Shown: one piece after another, positions 1 to 10,369 of the stretch | How positions within the stretch are numbered: the first letter of the stretch is position 1 | How the letters are laid out: the number at the start of each line of letters is the position of its first letter | From: Zantedeschia hybrid cultivar | Lineage: Eukaryota > Streptophyta > Magnoliopsida > Alismatales > Araceae | Assembly (NCBI GenBank): GCA_030544215.1 | Contig: JARZZO010000002.1 | Location: 26,101,395-26,165,394 of the forward strand | DNA length: 64,000 nucleotides | Direction: 5' to 3' | The notes under the pieces: generated by a model | What the model was told of the DNA's origin: nothing | What the model saw: only the letters and a program-made list of their open reading frames with translations | Databases searched by the model: none | Position numbers and translations under genes: made by a program

Positions 1-350
1 GTTAAGGCAACAACAGGTTGAAAGTGTGGGAAAATATCATATTTTGGTACACATGCAGTGTATATATCCAATTACATTTCTTTTAACGGTATTCTTTGCT
101 GTTGAATTACTAAGAAGGTTCTATACAGCTGGGTCTTTTTCTCGGTCATATTGTTCATTCGTCAATGGAGTGCATTTTATTCACTAGGACTTGAGATGGC
201 GTGGGTGTTTCCTACAGATAGCTGATCCTCATTAAAGTGGCAGGACAAGATTCTTGTCTTGACTCTAAAATAAGTGAGGATGACCACGACAGAAATTGCA
301 ACATTTGGGCTGTCACCAAGATGCACCATCATGCTTGGCCTTTTTGAAAG
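1..350. other. 5' flank of the Copia insertion, no gene recognised
   Basis: AT-rich sequence with no convincing coding stretch, RNA gene or repeat boundary. It ends in GAAAG, the target site copied on the far side of the Copia element at 8583. If the pseudokinase gene further right has exons beyond the window, this could be intron, but nothing here shows that. Confidence 0.4.
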
Positions 351-887
351 TGTTAACCAAAGCATGGTTCTTACCATGCATATGCCCACGTAGGGGCCAA
401 GAGTTGGTTATAGGAGATGAGGGGGAGTGGTTGAGGGAGTGGTTGTGGGGAGTTACCCACACTTGAGAAGCACCCCTTGGATATAACCATTCCCCCCTTT
501 ATTTGAAAGTGTAGGAGAGAGATATATAAAAGGGATTGAGTGGCATTACGTGAGGACCACCTTTTGGAAAATCTGCAGAACTCTCACTTTGGGCAGCCCT
601 CTTTCTCACTCTAGACTTCTCTCCTTTCTACACATTCTCTCTCCCTCTCTAAGTGTTGTTCTCCAAGAGGCTATCACCAAGGGCCTAAGATTTGCAGTGT
701 GGATTTTGGGGAGAAGCCCGTCACGTGGTTATCCTTCTCGTCCTCACGGAGCCGTCGCCGTCCGTCTACGAACGTCGCCGTCCGTCTACGAACGTCGCCG
801 TTAAGGTACGTTTTCCGTTACGATCCATCTCCGTGCATACTTCCGCTCGTTCATTTAATGCATGGAGATATTATGTTTTTATCAACA
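351..887 (+). repeat. Left LTR of the Copia element
   Basis: Begins TG and ends CA. A TATATAA box lies at 523-529, followed by a pyrimidine-rich stretch typical of a transcribed leader. Near 768-807 a 20-bp unit occurs twice in tandem where the right LTR has it once; this explains the 20-bp length difference. Confidence 0.96.
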
Positions 888-888
888 T

Positions 889-902
889 TGGTATCAGAGC
901 CA
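889..902 (+). promoter_or_regulatory. Primer-binding site, initiator tRNA-Met type
   Basis: TGGTATCAGAGC starts 1 bp after the LTR. This is the standard Copia minus-strand priming site, complementary to the 3' end of plant initiator tRNA-Met. Confidence 0.93.
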
Positions 903-915
903 GGTTTACGGAACC

Positions 916-1992
916 ATGGCAGCGTGGTCTTCGATCAAAAAAGACCGTTCCGATGTTGCGGCCTCGTCGAGCCGAATGGCTCCCATGGTGGTTATCAGTG
1001 ACGAGGAATCGGAACGGGTTCCCGATGAACTGACCGACTATTCCGAGGAGGAATCCGGCGACGACCGCGTCCCATCTTCTCCTCCAAGGAGACTCAGAGC
1101 GCCGGAATATTTAGCCTACCTCAGAGGGTTCTGCGGCGCGCATTCTGGACTCGACCAACCATCCGAGATAGTACGTGACGGCAGCCACGACGAGGATGAA
1201 GACGGCGCCTGCAACGGCGGCCATGCGAACGGTGACGCGGACGACGAGGGAAGCCCGCCGCGACGGTCGACGTCCCTGCGCGGAGAAGGACTCAAGCCGA
1301 CGAACGCAGCGGCGGCCACGCCGGCGGGCGTACCGCCAGGGCCCAGCGCGGCCGTGGCGCTCGCGCCCAGCGCGGGCGGAGCGGCCACGCCCCGCGCGGG
1401 CGTGGCGCTCGCGCCGCGCGCGGGAGCAGCGGCCACGCCCGCGGGCGTGGCGCTGGCGCCCCGCGCAGGCGGGCAGGCCACGCCCGCGGGCGTGCCACTC
1501 GCGCTGCGCACAGGCGGGCCGACCACGCCCACGGGCGCGGCGTTCACGCCCAGCGTGGGCGGAGTCCCCACGTCCCGCGTGGGCGTGGGGCTCACGTCCT
1601 GCGTGGACGTGCCGCCCACGTCCTGCATGGGCGGCCTGCCCATGCATGCGGGCGTGGTGCCTTCCCCGCACGCAGGTGAGGCGTTCTCGCCCCTGCGCAG
1701 GGGGGTTCCCACGCCCATGCATGGGGCTGCCGTACCAGCCGCGCATGGTCCAGCGGGCGTGTCCTTAGCGAGGACGGGTCGAGCCCAACGCCGCCGCCGC
1801 TGGGAGTCCCGCAGACGTCACCACGGCGGACCGTTTGGTGGCACGTGGCCTCACATGGGTCGCCGTGAACCTCACGATGTACCGTATCGGGTTGGATCCG
1901 GAATGGGCCGGTTGGTTGTTCGAATGGACCCGTTTCAAATTCTCCGTATGATTATGAATGGAGAAATTGAATTTGAAATTAGGGAGTATTAG
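916..1992 (+). CDS. Ala/Pro/Gly-repeat ORF in the Copia leader, unknown function
   Basis: An open frame of 358 codons runs from the ATG at 916, just after the primer-binding site, to a stop at 1992. It lies wholly upstream of gag. Residues 1-110 are acidic and Ser-rich. From about residue 130 to 290 there is a degenerate tandem array of roughly 12-13 residues built on a G-V-A-L-A-P-R-A-G-type unit, encoded by very GC-rich DNA. The last 60 residues are Arg-rich and then ordinary. I recognise no gag, env or known domain. GC-rich repeats keep several frames open by chance, as both strands show here, so coding status is uncertain. The acidic start, and the frame leaving the repeat intact, favour real coding. 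Confidence 0.45.
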   Translation: MAAWSSIKKDRSDVAASSSRMAPMVVISDEESERVPDELTDYSEEESGDDRVPSSPPRRLRAPEYLAYLRGFCGAHSGLDQPSEIVRDGSHDEDEDGACNGGHANGDADDEGSPPRRSTSLRGEGLKPTNAAAATPAGVPPGPSAAVALAPSAGGAATPRAGVALAPRAGAAATPAGVALAPRAGGQATPAGVPLALRTGGPTTPTGAAFTPSVGGVPTSRVGVGLTSCVDVPPTSCMGGLPMHAGVVPSPHAGEAFSPLRRGVPTPMHGAAVPAAHGPAGVSLARTGRAQRRRRWESRRRHHGGPFGGTWPHMGRREPHDVPYRVGSGMGRLVVRMDPFQILRMIMNGEIEFEIREY

Positions 1993-2985
1993 TTTGTTTA
2001 TTTATGATTAGATGATGCATTAGAATTTAATTTGAATGTAGGCTTATTAATGTAATTTGTTTTTTCCATGGTCTATTTGATTAATAGTTGAAGTATCCTG
2101 ATTAGTGTCAATTATTTAAATGTGATGATTGTCTTGATATTAAGCTGCGCAAAATGAAATAAATTGAATTGTTTTATTTCGTCACGCTAATAATTATTTT
2201 TGGGTCATTGATATCGACCTTAACAGTATTTGCGTGTAATTGAAATGATTTTTTGTGCAATGAAGAAAAATGACACTAATAATCGATTATTCGACTATGT
2301 AAAATGCATGTTTATAGATCGTTACATTATTGCGCTTATCGGTTAGCGGCAATTGAATTTTACGTTCTTAGATTTAAATATGCACGATTGTATATTTACC
2401 AATTGAATTGATTTAATTCGTGCAAAATTGTCGTATCATTTAAATATTGCGCATGCTCGTGTAGCGCCGATTGATTAATTTTTAAATGATAATTTATTAA
2501 TCTGCACGTCCTGAATTGATCAATTATGCTCACTCAAATTCAGCCACTTAGCTATCATTTCATTTAAAATGATCATGTTGAAATTGAAAATTGATATATT
2601 TACGTGATCATGTGTTTTTGTAAATATTCATGATGGCTAAAATTTGATCAAGTTATTGAAATATCATGGACTTTGCTATTCCTGTTGATTTAATTATGTG
2701 AGTATTCACTTCCATGATATTCGAATTTAACTTGTAAACGTTGGATAAGTGGCTATTACGAGAGATTTAAAGTGTTTCTCTCGTTGTGAATTCGCTCAAA
2801 ATCATTCTATTAGAATTAAGTTACCTTGATTTAATCGGAAGATGATTATAGTATCCTAGATCTATATTTCGATTCCGATGATTAAGTTAACTTAATATTT
2901 ATTAGTCTGGATTTTTGGAAGCGAATTATGATGTGTAAACTATGTCAACTTGACTCTCTAAATTTTACCTATGTAGTGATTTAAA
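1993..2985 (+). other. AT-rich untranslated leader between the leader ORF and gag
   Basis: About 1 kb of AT-rich DNA with no long frame, in sharp contrast to the GC-rich ORF before it. With that ORF it makes an unusually long stretch (about 2.1 kb) between primer-binding site and gag. Confidence 0.6.
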
Positions 2986-5900
2986 ATGGCCATGAAAAAT
3001 GTCATTGCTGATCTGACCAAGGGTGACAAATTGACGGGAATGAATTATGACATTTGGCACCGTAAGATTCAATACTTGCTAAACGAGCAAGAATTACTGG
3101 AACATCTTACCATCGTCATGTCACCGCCTGAGGATGGCAATACAGCACAACATCGTAGAGATCAAGATGCGTACCGTCAATGGTTCAATAAGGATCGAAG
3201 CGCGCGCTTTACTATGTTAAGCAGCATGCAAGACGATCTTATTGGGGAATTTGAGAAATTCCAATCTGCCAAAGATATGTGGGATCAATTAAAGTTTCAA
3301 TTTGGTGGAACTTCGACTACGCGGTTGCGCGCTCTTGTACTTAAGTTTGAGACCTACCGCAAAGACCAACGACAGACCATGACCGAACACCTTAGGGTTA
3401 TGTCGGGCATGATCAGGGATTTAAAGTCGGCAGGTCATGATCTCACGGACGAGCAGCAGGTCCTTGCAGTAATCCGATCCCTACCGGACTCTTGGGTCCA
3501 TATGAAGCAAATTCTTACTCACAACGAGAATATTAAGAATTTTTCTGATATTTCTCGTCATGTGGAGTTAGAGGCTGAGCGCGAAGAAGCTGTACGCGCC
3601 ACTGCCTTAGTCGCCAAGGGAGGCAGACACCAAGGCAGGAAGGGCCCAAAGAAATTTTTCAAACGAAAAGATCGTGAAACTGCATCCAGCTCTAAGTACA
3701 AGGCAGAGCGGACACCAAAGCGCCACCACAGAGGCAAGCGCGGTGGTAAAAGGGACAAATCAAAGGTGAAGTGCTACAATTGTGAGAAGATGGGACATTT
3801 CGCTCGCGAGTGCGCTGAGCCGCAAAAGGTATCCCTCAACCCAGATTCTCTCTCTGTGTATGTTTGTTCTCATGTCTTAGTCGCCCGAACTTATCCTGAG
3901 TGGATTGTGGATTCAGGTGCGACCAAGCATGTAACTAGAGATCGAGAAGGGTACCAAGATTACCGCCGAATTCCAAGAGGGACGCAAAGAATTTACATGG
4001 GCAATGGGACCAGTGAAGAAGTTTTAGGAGTTGGTGTGTACCAGCTCAAACTTAGAACTGGTCGTGTATTGACATTGCATGATGTTCTTTATGCGCCAGG
4101 GATTCAGCATAATCTTTTGTCAGCTTCATCTTTATTATCCCTAGGATTTGCTCTTGTTATGATTGGTACTGGTATTGACATTTATTTAAATGATGTGCTG
4201 TATGGACATGCTTTGTTGAGTGGTGGTTTGTTTAAATTAGATGTTGATTTCAATGCTTCTTCTGTGTCATATGTGGCTGATGATAAAGACCTTAGTTCTG
4301 AAATATGGCATGCTCGCCTAGGTCACATAGGACAGGATAGAATGACCAGGTTAGCTCGAGAAGGCCTTTTAGGTTCACTCGCTAAGGTCACTCTACCTTT
4401 ATGTGAATCATGTTTGGCTGGAAAGGCATGCCGAAAACCTTTCGGGAAGGCCAGAAGGGCCACTGAAGTATTGCAACTTGTACATTCTGATATTTGCGGA
4501 CCTTTAAGTGTGAAGGCTCGACATGGAGCATCATATTTCCTTACCTTTATAGATGATTATTCGCGATACGGTTATGTTTATCTGATCGCTCACCGCTATG
4601 AAGCACTGGATTGTTTCAAACGCTTCCTAGTTGAGGTTGAGAATCAGACCGGTAAGAGTGTAAAAGCTCTACGCACCGACAGAGGACGCGAATATTTATC
4701 TGATCAGTTCAGAATTCTATGTGAGGAAAAGGGAATTAAAAGACAACTCACTATTCCATATACTCCGCAACAAAATGGTGTTGCCGAGAGAAGGAATAGA
4801 ACGTTGTTAGATATGGTTAGGTCTATGATGGCGCATGCCAACCTCCCAATATCCTTCTGGGGGGATGCTTTGTTGACTGCCGCCTATTTACTTAACCGTG
4901 TGCCTTCACAGTCAGTTCCTTCTACCCCTTATGAGTTGTGGCGTGGCCAAAAGCCGTATTTGGGAAACCTACGCCCGTGGGGATCAGCTGGATATGTCCA
5001 TGACTCGTCCCACAAGTATGGGAAACTGGGCCCTAAAGCTAGAAAGTTTATCTTCATAAGATATCCTGATAGCTCACAAGGGTATGTCATGTATGGACAA
5101 TATCATGATGGAGGAATGACAGAGAAAGAGGTTCGAGACGTTGTATTCTTAGAGAAAGAATACCCTAAACTTGGCAATGTCGGAAAAAGTTTTGATCTCC
5201 ATGAAGTGGATGAGACAGCTCTCTTACCATCTTCCAGCGAAGGGAGGGAATTAGTTCCTGACCATATCATCGCTGGAGATAGTATAGATGATCAAGTTAG
5301 TGGGAGTATACCTATTAATTTACCGAGTGGGAGTACTCCATTAGAATCAGAAGATGCCGACACCCAAGTACGTCGAAGTAAACGCGGCCACACTCCTCGT
5401 CGACGTTTTGAGATTGAAGAGGAGATTTTAATGTGTCAGCCTGCGGATGATGAAGAACCAAGAAATGTCAAAGAGGCATATTCATCATTATCAAAGAAAG
5501 AATGGGAAGCTGTTATGCTAGACGAAATGGATTCAATGGAAAAGAATAAGGTCTGGGAGTTAGTTGATCTTCCGCCTGGGCGTAAAGCTATTGGAAACAA
5601 ATGGGTTTTCAAAATTAAACGCAAGGCAGATGGATCAATTGACAAATACAAAACACGACTAGTGGCGAAAGGATATACCCAGAAGGAGGGTATTGATTTT
5701 GATGAGACGTTCTCCCCGGTGGTGAGATTTACGTCTATTCGCCTGATCCTAGCTATTGTCGCACATTTAGATTTAGAACTCTTTCAGATGGATGTTAAGA
5801 CGGCATTTCTTAATGGAGAACTAGACGAGGAAATTTACATGTTCCAACCAGAGGGTTTTGAGGTAAAGGAACAAGAGCGCAAAGTTTGCCGCCTAAAACG

Positions 5901-7020
5901 TTCCATTTACGGCCTCAAACAATCGTCTAGACAGTGGTATTTGAGATTTCATAAGGAAATCACCTCATTCGTTTTTGAGACGATTGAGGAAGACCACTGT
6001 GTGTACGTCAAACGAAAGAAAGAGAAGATTCTAATTCTGTCATTGTATGTTGACGACATTTTGTTGGCTGGGAATAATATGGAGTTTATCAATGCCACTA
6101 GGCAGTGGTTATCTTCCGTCTTCGAGACCAAAGATATGGGCGAAGCTAACTATGTGTTAGGAGTGAAAATAGTCAGAGATCGCTCTAGAAGGTTTTTGAG
6201 TATGTCTCAGGAAACCTACATTAATAAGATTCTAGAGCGATACCGAATGAATCACTCCAAGCCTATTGATACTCCAGTTGATAAAAGTTGTGTTTTAAGT
6301 GTAAGCCAATGCCCACAGAATGAAGAAGAGAAGAATCAAATGAATAAAGTGCCATATGCGGCAGCTATTGGGAGTCTGATGTATGTTATGTTGTGTACTC
6401 GACCCGACATCAGTTATGCTGTCGGATTAGCTAGCCGTTATCAAAGTAACCCTGGTCCTGCTCACTGGAAGGCAGTCAAGAGAATATTCCGATATTTACG
6501 TGGAACAACGAACCTTGCCTTATGTTACGAAGGAGGTGATCTAAGGTTGAAATGTTATAGTGATGCTGATTGGGCCAGCGACAAAGACGAAAGAAAGTCT
6601 ACGTCAGGATATGTGTTCATACTCGGTGGCGCGGCCATTTCTTGGTGTAGCAAGAAACAGACGTGCATTGCTCTATCCACTATGGAATCGGAATATGTGG
6701 CATGTTCAGCAGCTTGTCAAGAAGCAGTTTGGTTAAGGAGTTTCCTGCGGCGATTAGCTGTCATTCCTCATGCGGAGGAGAGTGTACTTCTCTATGTTGA
6801 TAGTACATCAGCTTTGGCTTACGCCAAGGATCCTAAGTACCATGGTAAAACCAAACACATTGACATTATATATCACTTCATAAGAGATCTGTTAGCAAAA
6901 GAAGCAGTGGTCCTTCGGCATATTTCTACCGATCGTATGGTAGCAGACCCGCTAACTAAACAGATCACTAGAGAGGCTTTCACGACCCAAAGTAGAGCCA
7001 TGGGTTTATGTAAACTGTAA
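2986..7020 (+). CDS. Copia gag-pol polyprotein, 1344 residues, uninterrupted
   Basis: The frame encodes everything needed for reverse transcription and integration of the element. Order: gag-like N-terminus (about residues 1-230); a basic stretch; a CCHC zinc knuckle CYNCEKMGHFAREC at 263-276; aspartic protease DSGA at 309; integrase with an HHCC finger (H442, C473, C476) and catalytic D502, D565 and E601 (35 residues between the last two); reverse transcriptase with YVDD at 1021; and RNase H near 1180 (SDADWASD). All catalytic residues I looked for are present, with no stop or frameshift. The ATG at 2986 starts a normal Copia gag. Gag and Pol share one frame, as in most plant Copia elements, and would be cut by the protease. 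Confidence 0.97.
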   Translation: MAMKNVIADLTKGDKLTGMNYDIWHRKIQYLLNEQELLEHLTIVMSPPEDGNTAQHRRDQDAYRQWFNKDRSARFTMLSSMQDDLIGEFEKFQSAKDMWDQLKFQFGGTSTTRLRALVLKFETYRKDQRQTMTEHLRVMSGMIRDLKSAGHDLTDEQQVLAVIRSLPDSWVHMKQILTHNENIKNFSDISRHVELEAEREEAVRATALVAKGGRHQGRKGPKKFFKRKDRETASSSKYKAERTPKRHHRGKRGGKRDKSKVKCYNCEKMGHFARECAEPQKVSLNPDSLSVYVCSHVLVARTYPEWIVDSGATKHVTRDREGYQDYRRIPRGTQRIYMGNGTSEEVLGVGVYQLKLRTGRVLTLHDVLYAPGIQHNLLSASSLLSLGFALVMIGTGIDIYLNDVLYGHALLSGGLFKLDVDFNASSVSYVADDKDLSSEIWHARLGHIGQDRMTRLAREGLLGSLAKVTLPLCESCLAGKACRKPFGKARRATEVLQLVHSDICGPLSVKARHGASYFLTFIDDYSRYGYVYLIAHRYEALDCFKRFLVEVENQTGKSVKALRTDRGREYLSDQFRILCEEKGIKRQLTIPYTPQQNGVAERRNRTLLDMVRSMMAHANLPISFWGDALLTAAYLLNRVPSQSVPSTPYELWRGQKPYLGNLRPWGSAGYVHDSSHKYGKLGPKARKFIFIRYPDSSQGYVMYGQYHDGGMTEKEVRDVVFLEKEYPKLGNVGKSFDLHEVDETALLPSSSEGRELVPDHIIAGDSIDDQVSGSIPINLPSGSTPLESEDADTQVRRSKRGHTPRRRFEIEEEILMCQPADDEEPRNVKEAYSSLSKKEWEAVMLDEMDSMEKNKVWELVDLPPGRKAIGNKWVFKIKRKADGSIDKYKTRLVAKGYTQKEGIDFDETFSPVVRFTSIRLILAIVAHLDLELFQMDVKTAFLNGELDEEIYMFQPEGFEVKEQERKVCRLKRSIYGLKQSSRQWYLRFHKEITSFVFETIEEDHCVYVKRKKEKILILSLYVDDILLAGNNMEFINATRQWLSSVFETKDMGEANYVLGVKIVRDRSRRFLSMSQETYINKILERYRMNHSKPIDTPVDKSCVLSVSQCPQNEEEKNQMNKVPYAAAIGSLMYVMLCTRPDISYAVGLASRYQSNPGPAHWKAVKRIFRYLRGTTNLALCYEGGDLRLKCYSDADWASDKDERKSTSGYVFILGGAAISWCSKKQTCIALSTMESEYVACSAACQEAVWLRSFLRRLAVIPHAEESVLLYVDSTSALAYAKDPKYHGKTKHIDIIYHFIRDLLAKEAVVLRHISTDRMVADPLTKQITREAFTTQSRAMGLCKL

Positions 7021-8065
7021 TGTGAAGAACAGTTATTGTTGACTTTGATGCATTCTCTAATTGAGTGTTTTGATGGAATGCTTGTTTACACATCAATGAG
7101 TGTCACCAGACTTGAATTGACCCTCTCACACGGGTAATTCGTCTTGGCGCTGAGATAGCGAGCAAGATGAGACATTATGTATCTATGGCGCTAGAAGAGC
7201 GAACAAGATACACTTAAAATATTTATTTATGTCGCCTCAGATAAGAGCCGAGATGAGATCTTTAAAGATCGAATACGGGAATAATTGAGCCAAACCTGTA
7301 TAGTCTGGAAAAGCCGGATGTGAGTCTTGAGACAAGGCGCTGAGTGGAAGCGACTGGGTCATGAGACTCAGGTTAATCGCAGTGGGAGTGATTAGACTAA
7401 GATCCGTATGGTGTTTAAATGATAAATCTATAAATGACACGCCTACATTTGTGGAAGAACACCATAACATGCGTCTCATACCGCATGTGCAATTCACGAC
7501 CAATAAATGAGAATGATGAATGGATCTCTGCTTCATCATTGTGTGAGCTCTTGGATCATATTGTTGATTCTACATGTACCCTTTGTGACCTAGGAACTAT
7601 GTCATGAAGAGGAAGCTCGGCGTCGCTACTTTAGCATGATCCTTAGGACTAAGGTTGATACAGTCTAGCGGGACATGACTAGGAAAGCGGCCGAGACTAA
7701 TCGAATTGACATGAGAGCTTGGGGAAGACATCTATATATTGCACCATGCTATGTGGATCATACCCCGGGGAACTCAGTCAGTTGTGTACAGACAGAGTTA
7801 TGATCACATGACATTTAAACACTGCCAGTTATTTATCTGAGAGATCCGGAGTGTTAAATCAGGTGAATATAAGATGGTCTGGGGTACCACGAGATTTTAT
7901 AGAGTATTGTGTTCCATTAGTTTTGGTGATAACTTAATAGATCACTACTCGCCTGTTAGTGTTATGCTCGTGAGGTCGCACGCTGCATTTCCTGTATGAC
8001 AGTTGGATTGTAGCAACTTTGAGAGATTGTTTATTGATCTTTGCCCTCCGTGGGCAAGTGGGAGA
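7021..8065 (+). other. Long 3' untranslated region of the Copia element with polypurine tract
   Basis: About 1 kb between the pol stop and the right LTR, without an env-like frame. The purine-rich stretch ending ...AAGTGGGAGA at 8065 directly abuts the LTR and is the likely plus-strand primer. A 100-codon minus-strand frame at 7237-7539 has no recognisable content. Confidence 0.7.
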
Positions 8066-8582
8066 TGTTAACCAAAGCATGGTTCTTACCATGCATATGC
8101 CCACGTAGGGGCCAAGAGTTGGTTATAGGAGATGAGGGGGAGTGGTTGAGGGAGTGGTTGTGGGGAGTTACCCACACTTGAGAAGCACCCCTTAGATATA
8201 ACCATTCCCCCCTTTATTTGAAAGTGAAGGAGAGAGATATATAAAAGGGATTGAGTGGCATTACGTGAGGACCACCTTTTGGAAAATCTGCAGAACTCTC
8301 ACTTTGGGCAGCCCTCTTTCTCACTCTAGACTCCTCTCCTTTCTACACATTCTCTCTCCCTCTCTAAGTGTTGTTCTCCAAGAGGCTATCACCAAGGGCC
8401 TAGGATTTGCAGTGTGGATTTTGGGGAGAAGCCCGTCACGTGGTTATCCTTCTCGTCCTCACGGAGCCGTCGCCGTCCGTCTACGAACGTCGCCGTTAAG
8501 GTACGTTTTCCGTTACGATCCATCTCCGTGCATACTTCCGCTCGTTCATTTAATGCATGGAGATATTATGTTTTTATCAACA
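8066..8582 (+). repeat. Right LTR of the Copia element
   Basis: Same ends as the left LTR and about 99% identical outside the 20-bp indel. Followed at 8583-8587 by the second GAAAG copy. Confidence 0.96.
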
Positions 8583-10369
8583 GAAAGAATGTCACAGAAC
8601 TTTGAAAACACAATGGATCAAATCTAGAGGATCAAACTAGACCTTTTTCTTGCAAAATATACTAAATTCAGAACAGCTGCTCCACAAATGAATGCTAATG
8701 GCATTTTGACGTGCAACTGCATGCGCAGAGGTACATAAATGAATGAGTGACGTTCAAAACAAGTGGTGCTTGGCCTTGACTGACCATTAGCTTTGAGGGC
8801 GTACTCCAGTATCTGGGCTAGGTTTACGAATCAGATCAACTTCCAGCTTGGAAATTTGTTAAGAACTCTAGACTGGGTCTAATCCCGATATTGTCGCCCT
8901 GAGTTGGAGCCAAACTGCTGAAAAAGAGAACCTTGGAAGGAAATAGGGCTGCCATGCATTTCGGAATGCCAGTGACAGGGAAGGTATACTTGACCTTCTT
9001 TTAGTTTTCCGTCATGCGATTGAGGAGAAATAGCCATCCTTCCTGTGTTGCTGGGCTGAAAGGTTCTTAAATGTTTCTCCCAGTAGACGCAGGATGAATA
9101 AACCTGTGATGAGGCAGTGCTACCAAGCAATTGATAGCGAACTGTGTTCCTGCCAGCTTGATTCTGGTTAGCTAGATGACACAGGTTTCTCTTGCCGCAT
9201 GAGAATATTAGCAGCAAGATAGCTATTGAATCATTCTTCCTTTACGCCTTTATGTTCATTTCAATAGATATATTGAAGGTTTAGCTTTTTCAGTAGGATA
9301 TGACATTATCTGTGACCCATTTGGTGAACCTGGTTATTAGATATGGTTCTTTATTCACACTTCTGGTGATGACATTGACGTGGAGAAGATCATAGATGGT
9401 ACCAAACTTGCTTCTCTGTTCTCTAGGCTTCTTTCTACTCCAAGACCAGGAAAACTCGAGTTTTCTTCCTGTTTTATATGAACCCAAACTTCACAACCAG
9501 TTACATAGGTTTCTCTTAGTTATTCAGATTGGTCTCTCTTGGGCTTTTAGCTGGCCTCTTATCTATTATTTGTGAACTTGATCTAACAGAAAACTCATAA
9601 GGGTTGATTTTGTGAATTTGATTGATCAGAAAACTGTGTCCATGTGTCCAGGACTGCATTTGTAAAGCAGATCTAGATTGATAGGATATGATTTTGTGAT
9701 TCTGGCAAATATGAGATTTTCAAGTTTAGAGAACAAAGACAGCAAAACAGTATTTTTCGATGTATATTTGTCAGATCCTAATGATGCTAGAAAATGAGAA
9801 TCTCTCCTTCCACTCAGACACACAACAGAAAAAGGTAATGGAACAACATGAAAAACAAGGAAAAACAGTACTTTGATTGCTATAAGAAATCATTTAAAGC
9901 AATGGAAAAAGTATGTGGATTGCTATAAAAAATGATTCTTAGGTCAATACATTGAATGATTTATTGAATAGCTGAATACATTGTATACTGTAAATTGACA
10001 GCTTCATGTGAAGCACTATATTTATTTAAGGTCGAAGGATACAAGTTACACTGTTGGCCTTGTGATTATTCTTCTCATTGGATCTTAGGATGATACGCTA
10101 AGATGTAAGGTTCAAAGGGCTAGTATACTCCTTTCAAAAGGTGCATATACTTGTTTGTGCTTGTCTTGTGCTACTTAATGCAGGTTTAAGTTTTTAGGAT
10201 GCAATTTTCATTGTTGGTCGGTTTATTGCCTCACATGACGTTAATCTGATCTGCAGCTATTATTATGTGAATATGGTTATCATATTTCTTTATCTAATAG
10301 TTACCGCCTGTGAAAATCATCATGTGGTTTCATGCAAATTTTATTTCTAAAAAAAGTTATCTTTTTAAG
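8583..10369. other. Noncoding or intronic stretch with one candidate minus-strand exon
   Basis: Mostly AT-rich. The only notable frame is on the minus strand at 9217-8879 (112 codons, ending ...GRQYRD). Its composition is protein-like, and an AG acceptor-like site lies near 9150 in that orientation. I do not recognise the sequence. It could be the last exon of an unknown gene or a chance frame. Confidence 0.35.

Larger units (their letters stand above)
351..8582 (+). mobile_element. Full-length Ty1/Copia LTR retrotransposon, young and apparently intact
   Basis: The element has direct LTRs of 537 bp (351-887) and 517 bp (8066-8582). Both begin TGTTAACC and end ATCAACA. The 5-bp target duplication GAAAG is perfect (346-350 and 8583-8587). 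A primer-binding site for initiator tRNA-Met directly follows the left LTR. A purine-rich tract precedes the right LTR. By eye the LTRs differ at four substitutions plus one 20-bp tandem duplication in the left copy, so insertion was recent. The internal region holds a GC-rich leader ORF (916-1992) and a single gag-pol frame (2986-7020). The domain order integrase, then reverse transcriptase, then RNase H places it in Copia. I do not assign a lineage. Confidence 0.97.

Noticed and set aside
1111..1746. Long minus-strand and alternate-frame ORFs over the Copia leader
   Set aside because: They mirror the GC-rich tandem repeat on 916-1992, where several frames stay open by composition. Their proteins are low-complexity Arg/Ala/Pro runs.
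7237..7539. Antisense ORF in the Copia 3' region as an env-like gene
   Set aside because: 100 codons, no signal peptide or membrane span, wrong strand for env.
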